A DNA stretch of 64,000 bases from Cichorium intybus (taxonomy: Eukaryota; Streptophyta; Magnoliopsida; Asterales; Asteraceae), in the NCBI GenBank assembly GCA_023525715.1, contig CM042013.1, forward strand, positions 73,431,994-73,495,993. Direction: 5' to 3'. Below are positions 1-8,960 of this stretch, one piece after another. Position 1 is the stretch's first letter; the number at the start of each line of letters is the position of its first letter. The position numbers and the translations under genes were made by a program. The notes under the pieces were generated by a model. The model had not been told where the DNA came from. It saw only the letters and a program-made list of their open reading frames with translations, and did not search any database.

Positions 1-139
1 AATATCCGATCTCATCCCCTTACAGATAAAATCGATTGCAGAAGCAAGAAACTCGATCCCATTCTATACCTCCTGCGCTGCAATCATCCAAGCGAAGCAA
101 TTGCTCTTGAGTTCAATCACTCGAAGCTTCGATCAAGTC

Positions 140-619
140 ATGAAGCATTTTACCGATGACCTTGGTGAGAAACTGCAGGCAAAGAAACTCGTCTTTCTCA
201 CTAAAGCAGAGCGAGAACAATTAGATCTCAAGCGCCGTCAAGATGAATTTGAAGAACAAAAGCGCCGATCCGAACAGCTTCTCCTCCAGAGCAACCCTAA
301 GCTTGCAGAGCGATACTTGGAATCGAAGAAACCTAAGAAAAGGGTAATTAAACCTAGTGAGAAGTTCCGTTTCTCCTTCGATTGGGAGACTACAAAGGAC
401 ACTTCTATTGATATGAACATCCTCTATCAAAACCCTCACGAGCCTCGTCTTCTATTTGGAAGAGGCTTCCGTGCTGGCATGGATCGCAGGGAGCAGAAAA
501 AGTTAGCCGCAAAGACCCAGAAAGAGTTGAGAGACGAGATTAGGAAGAAGGATGGGATTGAGGAAAGGCCAGAAGAGACGAGATTAGGAAGAAGGATGTG
601 GCATTCTCTGAGAATGTGA
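140..619 (+). pseudogene. Truncated DEAD-box RNA helicase 21 (PRP28 / U5-100K) N-terminal fragment
   Basis: The reading frame from the ATG at 140 encodes about 159 residues resembling the N-terminal, pre-helicase part of plant RH21/PRP28, the DEAD-box ATPase that helps exchange U1 for U6 at the 5' splice site. Diagnostic stretches are VFLTKAEREQL near the start, KKPKKRVIKPSEKFRFSFDW in the middle, then LYQNPHE, LLFGRGFRAGMDRREQKK and EIRKKDGIEE. In the full protein an acidic linker and the DEAD core follow. Here the frame runs into a 24-bp direct repeat (531-554 and 575-598) and stops at 619 inside palindromic repeats, so all helicase motifs are absent. The charged Arg/Asp-rich segment usual near the N-terminus also appears to be missing. 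The open frame extends upstream of the ATG without an in-frame stop to 101. It is most likely a duplicated or transposon-captured fragment; expression of a short peptide cannot be excluded. Confidence 0.72.
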
Positions 620-1020
620 CATTCTCTGAGAATGGGGCATTCTCTGAGAATGGGGCATTATAAGAGAATAGGGCTTTCCGTATAACAGTTTTCAGGATGT
701 GGTGTAAGGTATTCTTTGAGAATGCTTCATTATCTTCTCAGTCCTCTGTAATCATTTCATTCTTAGAGAATGTTTTACGTATTACTAGATAATATTTAAA
801 CATATTCTCCGAGAATTTGAAAACTATTACGCAACAAATTTTTTTTTTTTGAGAATGCAACTTTACTTCTCGGAGAATCCATCTGTATATTTGTAATCAT
901 TCATTCTCAGAGAATGGACTTACAAAAAACACAAACCAATGAAAACTAGCACCCATTATCGAAGAATGGACTTACCAAAACACAAAACCAATAAAATCTA
1001 ACATTCATTCTTAGAGAATA
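602..1020. repeat. Cluster of a 15-bp palindrome, CATTCTCWGAGAATG
   Basis: Three 18-bp tandem units (602-616, 620-634, 638-652) are followed by dispersed variants near 710, 758, 803, 865, 902 and 1006. All are built on TTCTC-N-GAGAA. The stretch from about 900 to 1020 is also a roughly 55-bp direct duplication containing AATGGACTTAC. No gene is seen here. Confidence 0.75.
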
Positions 1021-1558
<538 letters not shown>

Positions 1559-2062
1559 TTAGGATCTTTTGAGAACCAACTTCACCCCGAGAACCCGAGA
1601 ACTCCCAAACCGATTTTTTTTTCAAAAAACCGACCCCATAGGCCTTTAAAACGCACACTTTTAAGACTTTTCGAAAAAAAAATTTCCAAAAAAAACGATT
1701 TTTTTTTTTAAAAACTTTGCACATGTACAAAAAAAAAAACTTTGCACATGTGCAAAGTTTTTTATACGTACATTTTTTTTCAAGTTTTTTTTATGGATGT
1801 TTTTCTAACATATATTTAAGGCGTTCTGTAAAAAAAATTTCAAAAAAAGTGTACGTATAAAAAAGTTTGCACATGTGCAATTTTTTTTTTTTGTACATGT
1901 GCAAAGTTTTTAAAAAAAAAAGTCGTTTTTTTTCGGAAATTTTTTTTCGAAAAGTCTTAAAAGTGTGCGTTTTAGAGGCCTATGGGGTCGGTTTTTTGAA
2001 AAAAAAATCGGTTTAGGAGTTCTCGGGTTCTCGGGGGACTTGTGGTTCTCAAAAGATCCTAA
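1559..2062. mobile_element. Foldback MITE, about 504 bp, in (TA)n
   Basis: The sequence is almost entirely an inverted repeat. The left end TTAGGATCTTTTGAGAACC and the right end GGTTCTCAAAAGATCCTAA are complementary. The arms continue through CGAGAACCCGAGAACTCC and CCCATAGGCC to a central pair of TTTGCACATGTGCAAA motifs. The unpaired loop lies around 1790-1840. It has no coding capacity. (AT)n tracts flank both sides, so the target duplication cannot be read separately from the microsatellite. The ends resemble those of the larger element at 2132-5023, so both may depend on one transposase family. The superfamily is not assigned. Confidence 0.85.

Positions 2063-2066
<4 letters not shown>

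Positions 2067-2131
<65 letters not shown>
2067..2131. repeat. (TA)n microsatellite between two TIR elements
   Basis: A pure TA tract of about 65 bp fills the gap between the foldback element and the next TIR element. Confidence 0.95.
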
Positions 2132-2133
<2 letters not shown>

Positions 2134-5020
2134 AGGAGGATCAATTGAGGCCAACGAAAAGGTTGAGGTCGCGAGGCCAGTCCTGGACCAATCAAATTAT
2201 AAGGGCATATTAGTAATTATGTATTTTAATTAAATTATATCAAAATTATAGTTTCCTAAAATCTAGGATTCTGATTCCTAAAGTCTAGGATTTTGATTGT
2301 TGGTTACCAAAAAAAACTGATAAATTAATTTTTATTTTTAATAATTTCAGATTATATATCGTCGATTTTTTACTTATTTTTTATTTTTTATTTATTAATA
2401 GATAGTAATTATCATTTTTTCTGTCAAAATATTTTTTATCATTGTATCATCTGATTTATACGATTTTATTCATAAATGATTATAAAACACAATATACTTC
2501 TAATCATAAATGATGAGATCTCTAAAAAATAAAAATAGATACAATTGTAAAATATAGAATGAATAGAACACGACATAAAGATAAAAATTTCAAAATATTC
2601 TTAATCATGAATGAATAAAAACACCTCTAATTATAATCATAGATGACCACACATCTAACTATAAATTAATAAAAAATAACAAAAATAATAGTTACATCTG
2701 AATTCCTACATTTCAAATTATATTTATTAATGAATATAATCGTAACAATAAATGAATTCACACATCGTTGTGTTTGCTTCGAATTTTCTTGTTGCACCAT
2801 ACACGAAAAAATATGAAACATCCATGATCATTGTTGTTCTTGGATACACACCTGCAAAATCAAATTCAAGGATATCATAAAATGATTATAACCATATTAA
2901 ACATAAATGATTAATGACCATATTAAACCTATCTAAAGTTATAATCAGCAATGATTATAACTGATGTTCTAATTATTTATGCAATTATATTTATAATCAT
3001 CAATAAATCTAGTTATAATCATTAATGATTATAGTTATAATCATCAATGATTAAACACATAAAGATACTTTTAACACACAAATACATACAGTTACAATGT
3101 TAATCACTAATGATTAACATTGCAAATTTACTTATTCATGCTTAACACTTAACAAAGGTTTCTAGCCCCCCAAATTAACAGGTTTCTAACACATTTAATC
3201 CTCAATGAATATACCTAATAACATAAAACTATCCATATAATCACAGTGTTAACCATCAATGACTAACATTGTTCATCATCAATAATTAATACTAGATGCT
3301 TAATAAAACAAACATACATATATAGTATTAATCATCAATGATTAACACTGCAAAATTATTGATTCTTGCTTAACATTGTATGCATAGTTATGGTTTATAC
3401 GTTTTAATCATTAATGATTACTATCAAAATATAACCAGTGTATTAGCTCTAAATTATGGGAAACTACAATGCCATACTTTCTATAAAATATTTCTAGATT
3501 GTTGTTATATATAATCTTGGAAAAAACAAAATAATATATAAAAACATAAAAAATATAAAAACCCTGAATCGAATATTTCACATTGTTTCTTGTTTAATAT
3601 TGAAAGAAATGATTATAGAAAAGGAAAATGTCTTTTTATAGATTGGAAATATAGCCAAGATCACAATACTCATGATAAAAGTGATTTAACCAAAAATTCC
3701 CCATAGTAAAACTAATTAAACTGTGGAATAAAAAGAATAAAACCAACTGAATAATAAAATCACCATCATAAAAGTAATTAAATCAAACAAAACCCATGAT
3801 AAAACTATAAAAAAACACACAATCTATTTAAGATGTTTCTCCGGTCTAGGTTCATATTTAATCTTGAAAAAAACTAAAATTAAAAATTAAAAAAATATAG
3901 TTCTTTTTCAAATTGGAAAAGTCATCTGACCCATTAAAAGATTATTTAAAATACACAAGACCATCATTCCTTTATACTTTTTCTCAAAATAAATAAATAA
4001 AAATAAATTCTTCATGAAACGGACGTTTCTAAATCTTGTGAGATGTAGTCTGCATAATCTTCTTATCGTTATATTAGTTTTGCTTTCACCGGATCTGCTC
4101 TATGATGTATACTTATCACCCATTTTTTAGCTAATTTTTTTTAGATTGTAGTTTTCATACCGATCATCACGTTGCTTATATTAAACTTTGCTAACCTGAT
4201 TCGACTTGTGTTTCTATTTATTTAGAGTCCAAATTTCACCATATTTGAATTAATTAGCTATTCGCTTTACATTTAACAAAAGCTATCTTAAATGTATTGC
4301 AAGAAATTCAAGTACGAAGGCAGAACTTCAAGAAACCGACAAGAACATCGAGATATGGAAGATAAAGGCACTCGAAAAAAAAGTAAAAGAGAAAATAAAC
4401 TCACCATGAAACTTGTTTTTCCAATTTGGCAATCACCCAATAAACTAATCTAGAGGGTAACCAAATCTGAATCTGCTTCATAACCGTTGCAGGTGGTGGT
4501 GGGGTTTTCTAGGTCAAAGCCGGATTCCATTTCCTCCGCCGGAGAAGACGAAAGCCAAGACAATCTCCGCTATCATACTGGTTTCCCCATAGAACAAACA
4601 AGAAATCTATCCCAGATTAACCTCAAGATTTCTCGAAAAATCGAAACCTTCTGACGAGCCGATGTTGATGGCGACCGAAGAAGATGGTGGTGTGACGAAG
4701 GTAGAAGAAAATGGCGGAGGTGATGCGGTGTTCGATGGGTGATATATTTAGGGCTGCGATTTTGAAAAAGGGATGTGAGAATGTGGTTAATTGTTACCTG
4801 ATTCAAAGAGAGTGGATACGTGAATTTAGGAATCACCAAAATTAGGATAAGATGTAGTGACCAAAATACCCTTTTTATCTTTTAAAATTTACACTTTAAT
4901 CTATTTACTTTAATAAATTGATAATAATTGCACAACATCCTAAGCCTTTGATCTATCAATTTGAATGGATGAGATCTGTCCTCGCGATCTAAACCTTTTC
5001 TTTAGCCTCAATTGATCCTA

Positions 5021-5023
<3 letters not shown>
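2132..5023. mobile_element. Non-autonomous TIR element, about 2.9 kb, bounded by (TA)n
   Basis: The left end (2135-2180, GGATCAATTGAGGCC then GAAAAGGTTGAGGTCGCGAGG) is matched in reverse complement by the right end (4976-5021, CCTCGCGATCTAAACC then CCTCAATTGATCC). This gives imperfect terminal inverted repeats of about 46 bp. (TA)n tracts lie immediately outside both ends. The interior is very AT-rich, has no transposase-like frame and contains an array of ATAATCAT-N-AATGATTAT motifs. A GC-richer patch at about 4490-4760 may be captured gene sequence, but I do not recognise it. It is a non-autonomous DNA transposon of uncertain superfamily. Confidence 0.7.
2450..3420. repeat. Dispersed AATCAT-N-AATGATTA palindromes
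   Basis: About fourteen exact or near copies occur in under 1 kb. The clearest are near 3016, 3036, 3100, 3328 and 3405, with decayed copies near 2498, 2594, 2630, 2943, 3196 and 3238. Spacing is irregular, so this is not a simple tandem satellite. Confidence 0.7.

Positions 5024-5024
<1 letters not shown>

Positions 5025-5073
<49 letters not shown>
5025..5073. repeat. (TA)n microsatellite
   Basis: A TA tract of about 49 bp adjoining the right end of the 2.9-kb TIR element. Confidence 0.9.
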
Positions 5074-5076
<3 letters not shown>

Positions 5077-5103
5077 CTGACACTAACATAACAAGGAGTA
5101 ATT

Positions 5104-5127
5104 TAGGAGTAGGATAGATTTGCCGTT
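5104..5127 (+). mobile_element. SINE 3'-end fragment
   Basis: The 24 bases ending GGATAGATTTGCCGTT are identical to the 3' end of the complete tRNA-type SINE at 21735-21877. Here they are followed directly by a long AT tract in the tail position. The tRNA-like head is missing. Confidence 0.6.

Positions 5128-5129
<2 letters not shown>

Positions 5130-5213
<84 letters not shown>
5130..5213. repeat. (AT)n microsatellite
   Basis: An AT tract of about 80 bp directly following the SINE 3'-end fragment, so it may have grown from the SINE tail. Confidence 0.92.
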
Positions 5214-5219
<6 letters not shown>

Positions 5220-5705
5220 GACACAACAATCTAGTCTTAAATCTATATCTTTCATCTTAAATGAGTCATCAACCCTCAAATTCTGGCTAACAGGTATTAA
5301 TCCAACATGTAGACCACATGCCATTTGGTGTGTTTTTTCTCAGAATTGAAAATTCATTAACACAACTATCAAGAGGCTAGAGAAGGAGAAAACACCTGTA
5401 CACCCAATTTTATAGTTTCATGAATAAGAGGATCCACCAAAGACGCCCACTTTAAATTTTCACTATGATTGCTTTTTTTAATCCAAATAAAAGATTGACA
5501 AACGAGATGATCAAAGATTAACCCCGCCTTTGGTTCAATAACTGAAAAAAGCATTATGTTTCTAAAATCGCTCGCATGTAAGAACCGATTACAGCACCAT
5601 TTCCTTTTTTTAGCTTTACCAACTTTTATATCTTCCATAAATACTTGAAATTAAGTAAGTTGTGTGTGGAACTTGTGACCACCAAACAACAATATTTTAT
5701 AATAG
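5214..5705. other. Spacer, possible LINE remnant
   Basis: There are minus-strand open stretches (5369-5638) with no domain I can support. They adjoin the LINE zinc-knuckle scrap to the right and may be decayed parts of the same element. Confidence 0.3.
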
Positions 5706-5850
5706 CTACCGTGCAAAAGAATAATTACCAAACAGATGAGTAACAGTCTCGTCATCCAAATTACACACTGCAAAGGGTAGAGGAGATGCGATTCCTATCC
5801 TGTCGAGATTGCATCCGGTGGGGAGGCCTTTGTATTCCGACGAATGTTTT
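5706..5850 (-). pseudogene. LINE zf-RVT (reverse-transcriptase zinc-binding) remnant
   Basis: On the minus strand a short frame contains GLPTGCNLDRIGI, a cysteine-containing stretch (AVCNLDDET) and THLFGNYSFAR. This follows the zf-RVT pattern at the C-terminus of plant L1-type LINE reverse transcriptases (LPT..NL..RGI...C..C...DET..HLF..C..A). The final cysteine is replaced by tyrosine and the frame stops just after. The fragment is joined upstream (about 5850-6180) to unrelated sequence rich in ACCGG and GTTGAACC motifs. Only a scrap of the element survives. Confidence 0.5.
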
Positions 5851-6200
5851 AAAACCTGGATAAACTCACCTGGTCGAACTGGTTTGACTGTGACCCAGCG
5901 AAATGAGTGGATCAATTCTGACCGGGATCGAGCCGGTTGTGTTTTTCAAAAACCCGAATGGACCGGTGACCTGAAACCGAGTTGACCCCACGGTTGAAAC
6001 AAAAATTACTCCACTATTTTTTCATTAAATTTAGTAAATTTCTCTATTGAAACTTGACAAAATATTTTCTTTAAATATATGAAACTTGTAAAGCAACTGA
6101 GTTGACCCGACGATTGAACCGGCTGATCCGTATCGAAACACCACATCGAGTCAATTAAAAACCCAAATTTTAACTCTTTCCAATGGATGCAATCTCGACA

Positions 6201-6910
6201 AGCCGTTTGCCCATGTTGTAAGAATATTGACCGTTTAGTTGGGTTCGAACCTTTCCCATGTGTTGGCTTCATTTTTTATTATTAATTTTAGATTAAAAGA
6301 ACTAATCCCGACATATCAAAAATTTTCAAATATGTCAACCTATTAAAAACAGTGAAACCAAAAGATTACCCGACTTCATGTTTATATTGAAAAACCAAGT
6401 ATATTATGTATTTGAAATATAGAGATTAATTAACTATTCTTTTAGAAATAACAATATCTATTAGACAAAATTTTAAATGATTTTTTCGATTTAGATATTA
6501 AAATATTTGTTTTAGAAAACGAAACAATTACTTTCTAGTAGTATAACTTCTGACTTCGTACATAGATTATATTTAGTTTTTTAATATATAAGTATTTAAA
6601 ATACATTTGAAAAAGACAAAACATAAAAAATAGAAGAGAGGCCATAATTATTGATTTTGAAGGTATTTTAAAATGCCTCAAAGATGTTAGTTTTTCTACA
6701 TGAGAATCACATGGTATTTTTTTTAAGCCATTGTTGGATTTCGAGAAACATGTGTGCGTTGTATTGTTTGACTTCAGATGCGCTCTTTTAAGATATTAAT
6801 TAAGTGATTAAACAACCCTTAATTACTTATACATTAACTAGTGAATACAGTAACAAAGCGTTCCTGTTTACACAAAGATGATAGAGGCTGTGATTGGTTG
6901 CTGCCTACTG
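6201..6910. other. AT-rich spacer
   Basis: No coding or structural signal was seen. Confidence 0.5.
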
Positions 6911-6919
6911 TGTACATGG

Positions 6920-6925
<6 letters not shown>

Positions 6926-6953
<28 letters not shown>

Positions 6954-7208
6954 ATAACCGAGGACTCCACCCGACCCATCCTTTGGATGACCCTGATGAA
7001 GCAACCTCGGGGCCCACGTACACCTGGCAGCAGGGTGGTCCGGGTCAATCACCTACGGGGGTAGAGAGGTGGCCAGTGGTCATCCCCTTATTGAAACCTA
7101 ACACTCCCTATGGGGAAAGGGAGGGAGTGGGATTAGAACTCGGAACCTCCTTATGGGGGAAGAGAATGAGTCCTAAGCCTTATCCACTAGGCCATCAGGG
7201 TGATGGTT
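6926..7208 (-). mobile_element. tRNA-derived SINE with 15-bp target duplication
   Basis: Read on the minus strand, the head has a Pol III A box (TGGCCTAGTGGATAAGG) near 7180-7196 and a B box (GGTTCCGAGTTCTAATCCC) near 7130-7148. A body follows and the element ends in a poly(A) tail, seen as a T run at about 6926-6952. The 15 bases TGTACATGGAGCTTT occur at 6911-6925 and again at 7209-7223, a perfect target site duplication. The length of about 283 bp suits a plant tRNA-type SINE. Perfect duplication and the long tail suggest a fairly recent insertion. Confidence 0.93.
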
Positions 7209-7223
7209 TGTACATGGAGCTTT

Positions 7224-7664
7224 AGGAACAAGATGCGGGGATCCCAAACCCAATCAGGGGGAGGTTTTTAACTAATTTTTGTATCACTCTTATTTGTCGT
7301 TTTAAAATTCCTTGTCTCACTGTATCTCTATATAACTATATATCTATCTATCTATCTACTAAAGAGTTTATTTCATTAAAGTCGTTCAAAAAACAAATAA
7401 GAACATGGTAAGATTTCCAATTCACATAATGGGGAATAAGCTATTTTCACATACAATCACATCCACAGAGAACATTTGAACAATATGACGTAATATCTTT
7501 TCATATAAGCAAGATTGTAAAACATGTTAGGCAGTAACTCGCCGGTTGACTGCGGTTAAGGTATTAATCGGTGTAGGTAGGGATTAACCGCAAACCCTAA
7601 ATTATGATATAGATTATTTAAAATATGTATATATTACTACTATAATAAAATATATAGTATATTA
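7224..7664. other. AT-rich spacer
   Basis: The spacer contains a short (ATCT)n run at about 7331-7357. Nothing else was recognised. Confidence 0.5.
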
Positions 7665-8074
7665 TACGGATGGTCCCTCTGGTTTGGGGTAATTTCTGTG
7701 TTTGGTCCCTAACTTGTTGTTTTAACTTGGACAGTACCTGTTATGATTTTGTTGCGTGTTTGGTCCATATCCGACCATAATTGACTATATTACCCTTCTC
7801 ATTTATTTTTTAATTAATCTATTATATATTTGTTCTTTCTAATTAATTAATTAATTAATTAATTGTTATTTATATTTGGAAAATTATATTTATTTCTAAC
7901 AAGTCCTCCTATTTCATCTTCCTACCCACTAAACAATAACATATGGAATCCACTAATTCTCTTTCTCAATCTCCTATTTTGATTTTGACACTTGTCTTGA
8001 TCTAGTGAGCTCGAATATTGGTAGGAATATATATTAGGAGGATATAGAACCTCCCTTTATATTTAAATCTAAAA

Positions 8075-8084
8075 TATCTCTCTT

Positions 8085-8116
<32 letters not shown>

Positions 8117-8125
8117 TCTCTCTCT
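8075..8125. repeat. (CT)n(CA)n(CT)n microsatellite
   Basis: A CT tract, a CA tract and a second CT tract adjoin one another just left of the PIF/Harbinger insertion point. Confidence 0.85.
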
Positions 8126-8305
8126 TCTATTTAGGTCTTAGGGTAGACGGAGTAGTGTGATAGATCGATGCGGGTTGCCCCTCCATCATCGGTTTCGGCG
8201 GGCTCGGCAATGGTGGCTGGTGTGGGATGATGGTGAACCCGATGAACCCATCCAATTTTATAAAAAAAAAATTTAATCCCTCAAAAATTACCTTCCCCTC
8301 ATCCC

Positions 8306-8313
8306 TATAAATA
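8306..8313 (+). promoter_or_regulatory. TATA box of the Harbinger-like ORF
   Basis: TATAAATA lies about 109 bp upstream of the ATG at 8422. A C-rich leader without upstream ATGs follows, a believable plant core promoter. Confidence 0.6.
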
Positions 8314-8421
8314 CCACATCTCCACTCCTTCACAAATCACACCTTCACCCTTCTTTCTTACTCTCATTATCTCTCAAAAACCATTTGCCCTCTATTTTAT
8401 AAAAAACTCTTTTTTTATAAA

Positions 8422-8895
8422 ATGGATTCAAATCGTGGTAAATCCAAACGTTGCGGTTCCTCACAAAGCAGGAGCCGTGAAGTTCCCCCAACCCTATCCC
8501 TACACATTTACAGTTACACACAATACCCCAACCAATTCCAACAAAACTTTTCACAATACCCCAACCAATTCCAACAATATCAAACTCAGTTTCCACAATA
8601 CCCCAACCAATTCCAACAATGCTACGTCCCGGACACTTCTCATTTCCGTACCCAAGTAGAGTCCAGTGATGAAACCATTCCACCCTCGGATAACGAGGAG
8701 GAGCAAGAGGACGAGCAAGTGGAGGAGCAGCATTCAGATGACCAGGAGGACGTAGAGGAGGTTATCCCAGAGACACAACCCTCTATGCGTAAAAGGAATT
8801 ACACTCCGTTTTTAGGATTTTTATTTCCGTATTTAGGCTTTTTTTTTCTTGTACCGGTGTGTTTTTTAATTAAATGTAATTTGAATTTTCTTTAA
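8422..8895 (+). CDS. Truncated PIF/Harbinger ORF1-like protein (Gln/Asn-rich N-terminus)
   Basis: The 157-residue frame opens with MDSNRGKSKRCGSSQSRS. It then has three repeats around QYPNQFQQ (residues about 33-67), an acidic Glu/Asp-rich stretch (about 85-120) and a basic KRNYTPF motif. This arrangement matches the N-terminal part of the Myb/SANT-like ORF1 proteins of plant PIF/Harbinger elements, often annotated by error as glutathione S-transferase T3-like. There the KR..YTP sequence leads into the Myb/trihelix DNA-binding domain. Here that domain is replaced by a hydrophobic tail (LGFLFPYLGFFFLVPVCFLI) before the stop, so DNA binding should be lost. The TATA box and leader are intact. 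A truncated peptide could be made, but a functional role is doubtful. Confidence 0.5.
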   Translation: MDSNRGKSKRCGSSQSRSREVPPTLSLHIYSYTQYPNQFQQNFSQYPNQFQQYQTQFPQYPNQFQQCYVPDTSHFRTQVESSDETIPPSDNEEEQEDEQVEEQHSDDQEDVEEVIPETQPSMRKRNYTPFLGFLFPYLGFFFLVPVCFLIKCNLNFL

Positions 8896-8960
8896 ATTTT
8901 GTGCATTTTATTATTATTTCTAATATTAAATTAAGTGTTAAAATTAATTTATTCATTTAA

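Noticed and set aside
602..652. Heat-shock elements
   Set aside because: TTCTC-N-GAGAA has TTC and GAA separated by five bases, not the two-base spacing of a standard TTCnnGAA unit, so I do not call it an HSE.
5369..5638. 89-residue minus-strand frame
   Set aside because: No domain could be supported, although a LINE scrap lies next to it.
7130..7200. tRNA gene on the minus strand
   Set aside because: Same reason: A and B boxes are within a SINE flanked by a 15-bp duplication.
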